A stretch of 64,000 bases of DNA from Cercophora sp. LCS_1 (taxonomy: Eukaryota; Ascomycota; Sordariomycetes; Sordariales; Lasiosphaeriaceae), in the NCBI GenBank assembly GCA_036250225.1, contig JAPZLL010000001.1, positions 310,001 through 374,000 on the forward strand, read 5' to 3'. The position numbers were made by a program, and so were the translations under genes. This document shows, one piece after another, positions 1 to 10,624 of this stretch (position 1 is the first letter of the stretch; each line of letters opens with the position of its first letter). Below the pieces are notes generated by a model that made no database searches, was not told the origin of the DNA, and was given only the letters and a program-made list of their open reading frames with translations.

Positions 1-349
1 GTTGAGCGGGGGCGGGGCACGAACAGCAAACGGGGAGCTCCCCTTGCTGTGTTGCTGCTGTTGACCTCCGCCTCGATTCGCCCTGAATACCCGTACCCCG
101 CGGCCGATTCTGGCCCCCTTTCTCACCTGCTGTCCTTTTTTGTTGCGCCTGCTCGTTTAAGCTCGCGCCCTTTGTGCGGTATAAATGCACTTGGCACGAC
201 CTTTCAACTTTTTCGTTTCTTCATCACGAACTCTGGGAGTTTGTTCATCTCGAGCTCGCAACGTCTCCCCGACGTTTTCCCCTACAGCATCTCTTAGGAG
301 ACCCTATAGAACGACGCCTATCGTGGGATCCGCTGCAGACTGCCAAGAC
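1..349. promoter_or_regulatory. Upstream region of the AMPP gene
   Basis: This stretch is the 5' flank of the aminopeptidase P gene. A TATAAA hexamer lies at 180-185, about 165 nt before the chosen ATG at 350. C+T-rich sequence follows it, as is usual around fungal transcription starts. An ATG at 185 overlaps the TATA box and is in frame with the gene, so it would be translated only from transcripts starting further upstream. I see no other gene here. Confidence 0.45.
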
Positions 350-2365
350 ATGGAGACGGTTAACACCGCTGCCCGACTGGCCGCCTTGCGGGCTCTGATG
401 AAGGAGCATAAGGTGGACATTTATGGTATAGCAGGCCATGGCTTTTGTCACACCCACCTAGCGCCTCGTGCCGATCGCTAACTTGACATTGGTCGCGTAC
501 AGTTGTCCCGTCCGAAGATAGTCACGCTTCCGAGTACATCGCCGCCTGCGATGGACGCCGGGAGTTCATCTCGGGTTTCAGCGGTTCGGCGGGAACTGCT
601 GTCGTCACCCTCGACAAGGCAGCGCTTGCCACTGATGGCCGCTACTTCAACCAGGCCTCGAAGCAACTGGACAGCAACTGGTTGCTCCTGAAGACTGGCC
701 TCCCTGATGTCCCGACTTGGCAAGATTGGACGGCTGAAGAAGCTGCAAGGGGTAAAACTGTCGGCGTCGATCCCACACTCATCCCAAGTTCCGTTGCCGA
801 CAAGCTAGAGGAGAGCATCAAGAAGAACGGCGGCGCTGGTCTCGAGGCTGTTACGGATAACCTGGTCGACATTGTGTGGGGTTCCGAGAGACCATCTCGT
901 CCAAGCCAACCGGTGGTGCTTCTCGCAGAGAAGTATGCGGGCAAGAATACCGCCTCTAAGCTCGCTGATCTTCGGAAGGAGCTCGAGAAGAAGAAGTCGG
1001 CAGGCTTCGTCATATCCTTGCTTGATGAGATTGCATGGCTGTTCAACCTCCGCGGCAATGATATCCCCTATAACCCGGTCTTCTTCTCGTATGCTATTGT
1101 TACACATGACTCGGCGACTCTTTACATCGACTCATCCAAGCTCAGCCCCGAGTGCCACGCTTATTTGGAAGAGAACAAAGTGGCCGTCAAGCCGTACGGT
1201 GCACTCTTTGAAGACACCAAGGCCTTGGCGAGTCAAGCTCAAGCCGATAGCGAATCAACAAAGAAGTACACAATCTCCACCAAGGCTTCGTGGGCATTGA
1301 AACTTGCCCTAGGGGGCGAAAAGTTTGTTGAGGAGATCAGGAGTCCGGTGGGAGATTCCAAGGCCATCAAGAATGATACGGAGTTGGCGGGGATGCGGGC
1401 CTGTCACATCCGTGATGGCGCCGCCTTGACCGAGTTCTTTGCTTGGCTGGAATTCAAGCTCCTCTATGAGAAGGCGGTGCTGGATGAAGTTCAAGTGGCC
1501 GATGAGCTGGAGAAGATTCGCTCGAAACACGAGAACTTTGTGGGCCTTTCGTTTGACACCATCTCATCTACGGGTGCTAAGTAAGTGCTAGCAAGCTCCA
1601 ACCTGGGACTATCTGCTAACGGTTCCCAGTGCTGCAGTGATCCATTATAAGCCTCAGAGGGGCAACTGTTCCGTTATCAACCCGGAAGAGATCTACCTCT
1701 GTGATTCAGGAGCACAGTACTTGGATGGAACCACTGACACCACGAGAACTCTGCACTTCGGGACCCCAACCCCAGAAGAGAAGAAGGCGTATACCTTGGT
1801 GCTCAAGGGTAACATTGCTTTGGACATGGCGGTGTTCCCAAAGGGAACGTCTGGTTTCGCGCTGGATAGCTTGGCCCGCCAGTTCCTCTGGGTGAGTACG
1901 GGGTGAAACGACTCTGTTTGTTTACTAATGCCCCTGCAGAAATACGGCCTGGACTACCGGCACGGGACGGGCCACGGCGTGGGGTCGTACCTGAATGTCC
2001 ATGAGGGGCCCATCGGTATTGGAACTAGAAAGCAATATATCGATGTCCCCCTTGCGGCAGGGAACGTCCTCTCGAACGAGCCAGGGTATTACGAAGACGG
2101 AGCCTACGGAATCCGTATCGAGAATATCGTCATTGTTCGCGAGGTTAAAACCGAGCATGCGTTCGGCGATAAGCCTTATCTCGGGTTCGAGCATGTCACA
2201 ATGACCCCTTACTGCCGAAACCTCATTGATGTCACACTCTTGACAGAGGAAGAGAAGAAGTGGTTGAACGACTCCCACGCTCAAATACGCGCCAACACCG
2301 AGGGATATTTCAAGGATGACCCCCTTACGCTCAATTGGTTGATTAGGGAGACGGCGCCGTTTTGA
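350..2365 (+). CDS. ampp: Probable Xaa-Pro aminopeptidase P (M24B metallopeptidase)
   Basis: This enzyme removes an N-terminal residue that precedes proline, using a two-metal centre. It has four exons: 350-425, 503-1580, 1630-1891 and 1940-2365, giving 613 aa, the usual size for fungal AMPP. The N-terminal half holds two creatinase-like domains and the C-terminal third is the pita-bread catalytic domain. All five expected metal ligands are visible: D410 and D421 (in DSGAQYLDGTTD), H484 (in GTGHGVG), E519 (in NEPGYY) and E533 (in GIRIEN), with the same spacing as human XPNPEP1. The start at 350 opens with METVNTAARLAALR, the normal beginning of the cytosolic form. The frame stays open upstream to an ATG at 185, which would add 55 Ser/Arg-rich residues. 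It converges with the FUN14 gene, with about 75 bp between stop codons. Confidence 0.93.
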
Positions 2366-2439
2366 GTAACTGCTGGTATTTGATGACCATAGATGATGTG
2401 GGCTCTATTGGTCATTGCTATGGGTCGGCAAGGGGGCGT

Positions 2440-3002
2440 TTAGAAGGACATGAATGCAGAAAGAGCAAAGGTCACGCCAAAGGCGATTTTAAACGTGGGG
2501 TTATACCGTAATGCGGCAAGGATAGGAGAGGATTGGACACGTTTCTTGAGTCTGAGCTGTTCGATGACGTCTATCCCATATCGTGAAGCCACCTGGGTGT
2601 GGTCAGCATTGAACGCGACTTCACCTGGATAGAACAATACCTGTATCAAGACGATGCTGATACCGAGCAGGAGGACCAGCGTTTTTGAGAAGACGCTGAC
2701 AAGAAGACCGGTGACAAATCCTAGATGGTCACCGTATTTAGCAAGCAGAGGCGCCAAAGTTGGTTTAACCTACCCGATAGACTTCCCCCTGAAAGTTGCT
2801 TGATGACCTCGGGATCGAGTCTATCCTTCTTTTGATTTGGGCTTGCCGAGAATTGCCGGAGGTTTGCCGTGTTGGTGGCCGGAATGGCGTCGAGACGAAT
2901 TGGCTGTTGCCGATGTAAGAGAACCAGTCCCGAGGTCAGACCGACGCCGAGTGGGAGGGCATTGCGCCGGAGCGCCGCACGGCAGAGGGGCATTGCCGCC
3001 AT
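2440..3002 (-). CDS. FUN14 family mitochondrial outer-membrane protein
   Basis: FUN14/FUNDC proteins are small outer-mitochondrial-membrane proteins; the animal member is a mitophagy receptor and yeast has Fun14. Two exons, 3002-2774 and 2720-2440, joined across a 53-nt intron (2721-2773), give 169 aa. The N-terminus is basic (two Met, then Arg-rich) with a hydrophobic stretch and a presequence-like tail. The joined exons restore the family core, GSLSG followed by FVTGLLVSVFSK, then a strongly hydrophobic segment rich in Leu/Val/Ile. The C-terminus ends with another hydrophobic helix (FKIAFGVTFALSAFMSF). I see no clear N-terminal LIR motif like that of FUNDC1, so a mitophagy role should not be assumed. 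The start at 3002 is preferred over an in-frame ATG at 2993. The identification rests on pattern recognition of the glycine-rich helix. Confidence 0.75.
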
Positions 3003-3459
3003 CCTGCTATATAAAGCCCTAAAATTTCTGATGTATCGAGAGAATACGCAGGTGAATGGAAGGCGAGTTCGCAGAGGGAGCTGAAGTCGTTCAGTGGCCA
3101 GCCTCAAGTCTTGGTGACGTAATCACACGGCAGAGGTGGCAGCGTCAAGTTCGCGGTTGGATGGTCCGTGCAGAGCTGAATGACTTTGAAATTCGGGTGG
3201 CCGGGCTTGCCGGGGTCCCGTTCTCGGCAGGCGTGAACCTTGAAGGGAGCACTGGCCATGAGCCCCGCGATTTGACGCGTAGAGTTTTGGAGCTCGCGGC
3301 TGTTGTGGCTTGACGCGTCTTTCCCATGCAACCAACACAAAATTGATATCCACCACACACTCAACCCGAATTGACGACATTTGACGCCTTTGATTCTGAC
3401 ACGGTCACTTGTTGAATCGACGACGACAGCTTGTGAGAATACAAAGAGACGGACGCACA
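3003..3459. promoter_or_regulatory. Divergent promoter between FUN14 and the KEN-box protein
   Basis: This 457-bp stretch separates two divergently transcribed genes. A TATATAAA sequence lies at 3008-3015, too close to the FUN14 start and about 450 bp from the other, so it is unlikely to serve either in a simple way. Nothing else was recognised. Confidence 0.3.
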
Positions 3460-5334
3460 ATGCCTCGACCAAAGCGATCCCGAGTCGCGCCGTCACGAGC
3501 TGCGGCGATCGAGAAGCAGCAATCGTCAGCAACACCTCCCATCGTCACACAACCGGCGCTCTCTGAGGCCCCTAGCAGCGACACACTCGATGCTAGTGAT
3601 GGAGAGAAACGACGGAGAAAAACACGCGCATCCTCCGCGCAGCAGGCGCGCACTTTGGAGGTGAACTCGGAACAAGCCGAAGCCCTTGAGGATGCGAGAG
3701 CCAAGCTCGGTGAAGCGATGGACAAGCTGGACAACATAACATCGGCTTCTAACCCCGCCGAGGACTCAGAAAGCCCCAATATTGAGCATAGCCGGAGGGA
3801 ATCTGTTTCGGTCGCGGCAGGGTCGCGGCCCGCGCGACTGACAGACGCTTCAGGGCTTGATCTGGACGACGATATGCTTTTCAACCTGGACGACAGCTTG
3901 GACGATAGTGCGGTCGTCGATGACACGCAGAGCGGCCATTACTCGCGGGCGACAGATACATCCTCCTTCAATGTCGCTGCGTTCCGTCGTCGGCCACGCC
4001 AATCCAGCATCGTCGGAAAGGATGACGCGCCGATTAGACCAAGTAGCCGAGGGCAGAACACACCGAGCATTACCTCCCATCTGAATCTCGGTCGGTTCAA
4101 AAGACGTCAGCGTGAGCCAAGTATTCTTGGAACGAATCGCAAAGAAAGCGCACAGCGGCCGCAATCCCAAATGTCGACCTATGGGAGTGTCATGGGTGAC
4201 GATGATTCCGGGCCAGAGGACCAATCAACCCCGCTGGACAAAACCAAGCGTCATTCGGGGGCAGTTCGGGAGGCTCAGGGCTCCCGCGAAGGCTCACCTA
4301 CTCTCCCCACCCGAAAGCGCAAGTCATTGGAAGACCAAGCCGGACCCGAGAAACGTCAGGCCCTCGGATTCACCTCAACTCGGGGGTCGAGCTCTGGACC
4401 CGACCTTCCCTTACGTGGCGAAGCAAATCCAAATCTTCCTGCTTTTCCTCCCGGAGTGGTCCACCAGTCCATAGAAGTTGACAGCACACCCCCTGGTTCT
4501 CCATCGCGTCATACACCAGACCCGAACGACCCTGACATGGCACCGCCCGCTAGCAGCAGCTCCTCCATGGCCACCAGTCCTGTGCTTTTACCATCTCTGG
4601 ATATCCTTGCCCATCGCACCTACCACCGTAAGCAGGCTAGAGCAAGGACCCCGGAGCTTGACGACGCACCCTCGGATTTGTCTTCGCCCCCGTCTCTTAC
4701 CCACTCGCCGAACTACGGGACGACGAGGACCAGGGCGAAGGCCAAGGCAAAGCCAGTCAAGACAAAGTCTCCTCCCAAAGCTGTCACGGCCAACTTGGAG
4801 AATCTTTTGCCTGCGCGCCGGAAGAGGAAGCCGGCTGCCCCACCAACAGAGACTACTGAGGATCCGTTCGACGTCGAGAGTTCCGAAGACGATCACCTTG
4901 ACGGCACAGTGGATGAGGAAGGCGACATGTCATATCGCCAACGTGGCTCAAAGAAGGCCGGGCCAAAGAAACGACAGGCCGCTCTCGCGCAGGCAAAGGC
5001 TAAGAATGCCAAGGCAGCAGAGGCCGAGAAGGAGAAGAGGAGGCTGAAGAGGTACGGCCAATTCAACGAATCGGACAAAGAGAACGATGAAGCTGAGGAG
5101 GAAGAAGGTGAAGAGGCTGAGGGGGGTGAGGGCGTAACGGTGGAGCTTGGTAGCGAAGCGGGAGATCAGGCCGGGGACGAGAGCGTATGGGACGCGGAAA
5201 AGAGTGCATTGATGGAGGCCAAAATGGGCTCAGAGCTGAAGAATGCCGCCAAGAAGTTCAAGGAAGTAGATCGCTGGGAGTTGTCTTTCGAGGAGATTGA
5301 CGAGCCTTCCTCACCTGTACCTGGAGCGAGGTGA
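3460..5334 (+). CDS. Hypothetical disordered nuclear-type protein with a KEN box
   Basis: I do not recognise a family with certainty. The single exon encodes 624 aa. The N-terminus is basic (MPRPKRSRVAPSR) and contains KRRRK, which looks like a nuclear localisation signal. The first 430 residues are low-complexity Ser/Pro/Arg/Asp-rich sequence with a short helical segment near residues 70-90. Residues ~440-550 are Lys/Arg-rich (PARRKRKP, GSKKAGPKKRQ, KEKRRLKRYG). A KEN tripeptide stands at 540-542 in the context ESDKENDE, a possible APC/C degron. An acidic Glu tract follows. The C-terminal 60 residues look folded and conserved, with an alternating charged helix (KNAAKKFKEVDRWELSFEEID). This plan fits a chromatin or cell-cycle regulated protein, but that is inference. 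It is divergent with FUN14 and followed by TIP41 on the opposite strand. Confidence 0.8.
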   Translation: MPRPKRSRVAPSRAAAIEKQQSSATPPIVTQPALSEAPSSDTLDASDGEKRRRKTRASSAQQARTLEVNSEQAEALEDARAKLGEAMDKLDNITSASNPAEDSESPNIEHSRRESVSVAAGSRPARLTDASGLDLDDDMLFNLDDSLDDSAVVDDTQSGHYSRATDTSSFNVAAFRRRPRQSSIVGKDDAPIRPSSRGQNTPSITSHLNLGRFKRRQREPSILGTNRKESAQRPQSQMSTYGSVMGDDDSGPEDQSTPLDKTKRHSGAVREAQGSREGSPTLPTRKRKSLEDQAGPEKRQALGFTSTRGSSSGPDLPLRGEANPNLPAFPPGVVHQSIEVDSTPPGSPSRHTPDPNDPDMAPPASSSSSMATSPVLLPSLDILAHRTYHRKQARARTPELDDAPSDLSSPPSLTHSPNYGTTRTRAKAKAKPVKTKSPPKAVTANLENLLPARRKRKPAAPPTETTEDPFDVESSEDDHLDGTVDEEGDMSYRQRGSKKAGPKKRQAALAQAKAKNAKAAEAEKEKRRLKRYGQFNESDKENDEAEEEEGEEAEGGEGVTVELGSEAGDQAGDESVWDAEKSALMEAKMGSELKNAAKKFKEVDRWELSFEEIDEPSSPVPGAR

Positions 5335-5607
5335 TTGTTTTCGAGTCTCGGGTCAGACTTGTCTTTTGAAGGGAGTGTTGGCGTTTGGGCTGGTGTGGAA
5401 CCAAAGCGAGGTGATACCTGGAGGATTAGCTGAGGGAACATAGTTATGATTTTGAAATGAACCGTTTGCTCATGCCATTGCTCGGGTATCTAGCTGGGGC
5501 GTTGGGGATAAAATCCACTCCATATTTGAGTGAAGATCTCGACTCCCGCCTTTTTACTTGGTCCTCCCAAACTCCAAACGCCGCTCTTAAACCCCCATCA
5601 CCACATA

Positions 5608-6507
5608 TCATGACCCTTGTTTCAAAGCCACATTCTCGAGAACGTGCTCAACAGTCGGCAACAAATGCGCAATCTGGTTCGAATCTCGCATCGCAATGGT
5701 GATTGCATCCGGCATAAGCCCACTCATGAGCAAGTTCTACGCACCACACATTAGCAATCACTTTCTCCCTTCCCATAGCCACCAACCACAATGTGCGTGA
5801 CTTACCCTCTTAACATTCCCGAACCCATCCTCCTTGGCCGTATACTCCCGAATCACCACCTCCTTTTCAAAATCCACATACACCCTCGTATCCCGCACCC
5901 TCACTACCACATTATCCAACCGCATAAACAGCCGACACAGCAACAACATCCGCTCCCCCATGACCCGCACCTTGACACTCAGTATGCTAATCCCGTTATC
6001 GTCCAGCTCGCTCTCATACAGCACCACCTCGTCCGCAAATAATATCGGATCCCGCCTCTTGAGCAACTCAATCGGTATCCCCTCGTTTCCCTCTCCCAAT
6101 GTCTCCCCTCCTTTACCGGGCGTCTCGGTCCCCTTGTAGTCGGTGCTGTAGCTCCAGTCGTACGGTTTGACAACTTCGCTAATACCCGCGCTGGTCTTTT
6201 CCCGGCTCGATGACCACTCCCCCGCGTATGCGACGCGGAGCATGCGCGAGCCTGTCTTGTCGACCAAGTCGAGTGCTGGCTCGGCGGAGAAGGTGATGCT
6301 CCAGTTGGTTGGCAAGTGGGTTATGCGGACGAGGTTGTCGCCGAAGATCATTTCGGGGATGGGGATTCCTAGGCGGGCGGACATGGCGTCTATCGGGTCG
6401 GCTTTGAGGATGGGGAGTTTGAGGGTTGTGATGGTGAAGGAGGCTTGGGTGTGGGATTTGGAGAGGGGGTGGGAGGGGGAGGGGTAGGCTTCGTTTGGGG
6501 GGTCCAT
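5608..6507 (-). CDS. TIP41: TIP41-like protein (TOR / PP2A signalling)
   Basis: In yeast, Tip41 binds Tap42 and so modulates type 2A phosphatases downstream of TOR. Two exons, 6507-5806 and 5736-5608, with a 69-nt intron (5737-5805), give 276 aa. The family signature is clear: a segment reading LKLPILKADPIDAMSARLG, then PEMIFGDN and a downstream ALDLVDK. A C-terminal core contains VKVRVM, RLDNVVVRVRDTRVYVDFE and, in the last exon, MPDAITIAMRDSNQIAHLLP. Joining the exons is needed to obtain this C-terminus. The start at 6507 is the first in-frame ATG. The frame is open a further 160 bases upstream without ATG and has an acceptor-like site near 6670, so a short 5' coding exon is possible. Confidence 0.88.
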
Positions 6508-7489
6508 TTTGGCTCTTATTTTGGTGGTGAGGGAGTTTGTGGGTGCGTGCGTCCAGGGGAGTGGTACTGGTGAGATGTTTGTGGTGGTGAGAGTGGTTTC
6601 GTGGTGTTCTGGTTGTTGGGTCTTGCGGTCGACCAAGCTTGGTGTTGGAGTTTGGAGGGGTACGTGGGGCTAACGAGGGGCTCGTCCCGGGGGTGTGGTT
6701 GCGGGCCGGGCGCCTAGTCGTTCAAGACGCAAGGCGATACGGGTATGCTACTTTCGAGGTACGGCCTCCAGGAGCGCCAAAATTGCAGTGAACCCGGAAA
6801 GGCTGAATGCCGTGATTAGCTCGAACGTGCCTTCAAGACCTCGATTAGGCAGGCCATTGACAAGCTTTCAGTGGCAAACGGCTCGTTATACAAATGAAGC
6901 TATCAAGGAAAGGCGCAGATGCCTTGGGAATGGCCTGTAGAACGTTTATTTCGATGCAGCACTCACTCATTTCATGGCATTTTGAATGGGAGCCAGCAGC
7001 TGGTGTTTTGAACCGAGGACATGGAAGGGTTCCCGGGAGGTCGCCTCCGACCAGCGAGGAACTCCAGGTCTTTACAGCGCAGAATCATCAAGACTGGCCA
7101 TTGAACCCAATCCTAATCCGTATATACTTCACCCTTCCCAGCGTACAAGTACAGGCCCAGTTGGTTTTTACGCAGTCTGCAAGAGCTCCCACAGGGGCTC
7201 GGGTTCCAACCTGTCCGTGCACACCGAAACCGCTGAGCCCAGGTCAGGGCCCACCTTGCGGTTGCTAGGCAACGCCAATCCTCAAACGGGTAAATATCCC
7301 CCCAAGACATCCCACACTTTCGCTCAATCTCCAATGCGACAATCCCGCTCGGCAAAAGACCACCGCAATTGCTTCAACTAACAGTTGGCTTCGGGGGTTC
7401 TTTAGCTTTTTGATCTTCTTCTTCTTCTTCTTCTTCTTCTTCTTCTTCTCCTGTTCTTGCATTCTCGTATCTTTACGCCGACCGCAAAA
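6508..7489. promoter_or_regulatory. Divergent promoter region TIP41 / Aurora kinase
   Basis: About 980 bp lie between the TIP41 start and the Aurora kinase start. The right end carries a perfect CTT microsatellite and other pyrimidine-rich sequence just before the Aurora ATG. No coding sequence was recognised. Confidence 0.4.
7415..7447 (+). repeat. (CTT)11 microsatellite in the Aurora 5' leader
   Basis: Eleven perfect CTT units end 42 nt before the Aurora ATG. Pyrimidine tracts near transcription starts are common in filamentous fungi, so this may mark the core promoter or leader. As a triplet microsatellite it is likely to vary in length between strains. Confidence 0.9.
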
Positions 7490-8799
7490 ATGGCTACCGC
7501 AACGCGAACACTCGAATCTCGCTTTGAGCATTTGACGGTCAATGACGAGAACGAAGGCGGCGAGAGCAGGGCCTACCAAAAATCAAAGGTGCGATTCCAA
7601 ATCCCACCGCAGGGTCAATATTCTAACAAAATGACACAGGGCATCATCACATCGAGCCAGCTCTCGCAGAGCTCGTCGAGGCCGAACCTTTTCAAGGTGG
7701 CGCTGCAATCCCAAAATGCCAACACCGTCACCGCCTCCGCGACCCTCCCCTCGCAAGTCACTCAATGGAAGGGCTCCAACCCAAGGGAACCACCCTCGCC
7801 CAACAAGAAGGACAAGGTCTCCGGGACCTCGTCGGTACGCACATCGGAGGAAGTCACCCTCGTCGAGCGCAAGTCCAACTCCTACGTCGATTCCCCTTTG
7901 ACCCCCAAACTCTTCCACCTCGGCATGTTTGAGATTGGCCGACCACTCGGCAAGGGCAAGTTCGGCCGCGTTTACCTCGCGCGCGAGCGCAGCAGCAACT
8001 TCATCTGCGCGCTCAAGGTTCTGTACAAATCCGAGCTGCAGCACGGATCGGGCGTAGAGAAGCAAGTGCGCCGCGAGATCGAGATCCAGAGTAACCTGCG
8101 CCACCCCAACATTCTCAAGCTGTACGGCCATTTCCACGACAGCAAGCGTATCTTTTTGATCCTCGAGTTTGCCGGCAAGGGCGAGTTGTACAAGCATTTG
8201 CGCAAGGAGAATCGCTTCCCCGAGTGGAAGGCTGCACAGTATATTGCCCAAATGGCGTCGGCGCTGCGGTACCTGCACCGCAAGCATGTCATCCACAGAG
8301 ATATCAAGCCTGAAAATATCCTCATGGGAATTCATGGCGAGATCAAAATCTCTGATTTCGGCTGGAGTGTGCACGCTCCCAACAACCGTCGCGCTACCCT
8401 TTGCGGAACTCTCGATTATCTCCCCCCAGAGATGATCCGGTCTGGGTCTAAGGATAACTGGTACAACGAAAAGGTTGACCTGTGGAGCTTGGGTGTTTTG
8501 ACGTATGAGTTTTTGGTCGGTGAGGCGCCCTTTGAGGATACGCCCATCATGACCCAGAAGAGGATCGCCCGGGCTGATATGACCATTCCCGAGTGGGTGA
8601 GCAAAGAGGCAAAGGACCTCATCAAGAAGGTGTGTTATGCTCTGCGTGGCCGATGGAACGTGTTCACTGACTGTTACAGCTCTTGGTTCTCGACCCTGAG
8701 AAGCGTCTTCCTCTCGAGGATGTTGCAACCCACCCCTGGATCATCAAACATTGCGTCAAGGGGGAGAGGGCGACGAACCGGGAAAAGGCACTTAAATGA
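7490..8799 (+). CDS. ark1: Aurora (Ipl1-type) serine/threonine kinase
   Basis: This is the catalytic subunit of the chromosomal passenger complex, controlling chromosome attachment and cytokinesis. Exons 7490-8629 and 8680-8799 are joined across a 50-nt intron and give 419 aa. The first 145 residues are a divergent tail. The kinase domain begins with GKGKFGRV at 154-161, then Lys176 (ALKV), the Aurora-specific catalytic loop HRDIKPEN (Asp271), DFGWSVHAP (289-297) and the activation loop RRATLCGTLDYLPPE with the expected activating Thr303. The Trp after DFG and the GTLDYLPPE sequence are typical of Aurora kinases. The last exon supplies kinase subdomain XI (LDPEKRLPLEDVATHPWI). Fungi of this group normally have one Aurora kinase. 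The gene converges with ATP23. Confidence 0.95.
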
Positions 8800-9058
8800 G
8801 CCTCGCAATGATGATGATAATGACGCATACATTGTTTGTACGAGTACTTTATTGGCGGCGTTCAGGATCGGGCAAGGGAAGCGGGTTTGGTTTGGATTCA
8901 GGGAGTGTTGCATATTTCGGAGTCGGTTTTGATAGCAAAACCCCGAGTGGTCCATGGCCTCAGCATGATGACCGCGTTGATATTCGAGGGGAATATTCGT
9001 CCAGCATATTAATACATTCAACCAACGTATTGTACAACAATTTGTCTCAAGTCGCGTT

Positions 9059-9900
9059 TCATCGATACACCTCGTCAAACGGCCGCTTGTCTCCAAAGCA
9101 CGAGTCCCAGACCTCGTTTACCACCTTGACGGCATGTGTATCGTCCTTACACGCCGGCCTTGCCATAACAGACTGTACCGCCCGTTTCCTCACGCAGTCT
9201 TGGAACTGCTCCGTCAAGGTCCAATTCCCCCTCGTAAACGACTCCCTCACCCACCTGCACTCGCCACTCAGCATGCTCGCTCGAATCTATATGTCCCGTT
9301 AGCACCACAAGGCGTCGCACCCTTGTGATAACTCACCTCAGTACAAGCACTATGCCTCAAATCCTTCTTCCCCATCCAATCAACCTTGAACCGCAAGTGA
9401 TCCCACGCATGCACCATCTCATGCGCAAGCGTATCCTCCAAATGGCCTCGACTCCGCACCTCGTTGGCGCACAGCAAGATGCCGTGCTCGGGACTAAACC
9501 CGCCGCTGGACCGCACCACAGACCCGTCCTCGGCCACGCGCCCGGGACACCGTCGGCACACCACATTGGAGGAGTCGAGCTTCCCGTTGAGCGCCGCTAC
9601 TTTCTCCGACATGAAGCGCACGACGGGCGAGTTCTGGAACAGCCAGTCTCGGTATTCTTCGCATCGCTTGCAGTCGCGCTCTTCGTTGGTTTTGTACCGG
9701 TCTTCGCGGTAGTGCTCGATTCCTTCGCGCGTGACTTTACCAGTCAGGATCCGGAAGTAGTTTGTGTACCATGCTTGCGAGGGATCGTAGCCTGTGCGGG
9801 CGGGGTCGTTTGGGAGGAAGCGGGGGAGGGGGCGTGGTTCGGTGGTGGCGGGGGGTTGCGGTTGGGAGGAGGAGGAGGAGGAGGGTTCGTTGGAGGCCAT
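9059..9900 (-). CDS. ATP23: Mitochondrial inner membrane protease ATP23
   Basis: Atp23 is a peripheral metalloprotease of the intermembrane space. In yeast it cleaves the Atp6 precursor and helps assemble the F0 ATP synthase. Exons 9900-9337 and 9286-9059, with a 50-nt intron (9287-9336), give 263 aa. The N-terminus is Ser/Pro-rich. Cys pairs occur at CKRCEEY and VCRRCPG, as in the family, and the zinc-protease motif HEMVH is at 160-164. Splicing joins KDLRHSACTE to IRASMLSGECRW, the conserved Atp23 sequence, which confirms the intron. The C-terminus has the family's Cys residues (MARPACKDD, DSCF). The start at 9900 is preferred because upstream in-frame sequence does not resemble the family. 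Confidence 0.94.
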
Positions 9901-10624
9901 TGTGGATGGCCCGCGGGTTGGGAGGGCGAGGCTGTGGATGGTGATCGAAGGGGTGGTGATATCGGGACTTGGTGTGACTGGTGTCCGGGCCAAACGTGAG
10001 AGAAAGAAAAAACGATGCCGTTCTTCAGTGATCTGGAAGTCTTCCCGGTGGGCAGCTGCCCCGACGACGCGATGCAGATGGCTGATTGACGTGGGGCCCC
10101 GGTGCTCCACTTTCAGCCTTCTGGAAGGCCTGGCGCCAAGGCGGTGAAGCACACCAGCGGACAAGGGGGCAGAAAGAGCGGCGAGGTGTGGTGGAGCGAT
10201 GTCGGACTGCCGAGATCATAAGGACTGGCTCGTTTTCTCTTTCTCTCTCGTTGCTGCATGCTGAACGGTAAACGGTAAACGTAAACGGCCCTACCTGTCG
10301 TTTCGTTGCAAAGCAAAAAAAAAAAAAGGTCTCCACTGTAACATCTCGGATCCCTGTCAACCCTGCATCGGCTCAGTTCCCGTTTCTTCTACTGTTAGGT
10401 CGAATCACGCCCTTTGGACCCAGCCCCTGGCCGGAAGTGTCATAATTTTTTGATTGGGTTCTTCTTCCTTTTAAATATAGAAATGGAGGAAAGCGGTGAC
10501 TCTTGTAAGAGAACATGCGATTTTTCTCCCTCTTTGTTTTTCTTTTTAATATTTTGGAATAATATGCAACTATCTTGAAATACCATTTGTTTTAGACTTA
10601 AACTGACTTTCGATATCGCCAGCC
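9901..10624. promoter_or_regulatory. Divergent promoter between ATP23 and glutamate 5-kinase
   Basis: This 724-bp shared upstream region contains three tandem GTAAAC copies (10268-10286), a 13-A run near 10315, and an AT-rich stretch at about 10440-10600 directly before the glutamate kinase start. No coding region was recognised. Confidence 0.45.
10268..10286 (+). promoter_or_regulatory. Three tandem GTAAAC motifs (forkhead-like sites)
   Basis: GTAAAC occurs at 10268-10273, 10275-10280 and 10281-10286. GTAAAC is the core recognised by forkhead factors in yeasts. The tandem arrangement in a divergent promoter is suggestive, but binding is inference only. Confidence 0.35.

Noticed and set aside
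3008..3015. TATATAAA as a TATA box
   Set aside because: Within about 10 nt of the FUN14 start codon and about 450 bp from the next plus-strand gene, so not at a usable distance for either.
6508..6636. Upstream extension of TIP41 to 6636
   Set aside because: The frame is open but has no ATG; the codon at 6636 is TTG. It would need an unseen upstream exon.
7583..8728. 381-codon minus-strand open frame
   Set aside because: It is antisense to the Aurora kinase catalytic domain and its translation is a shadow of that coding sequence.
9325..9999. 224-codon plus-strand open frame
   Set aside because: Antisense shadow of ATP23, which has clear conserved motifs on the other strand.
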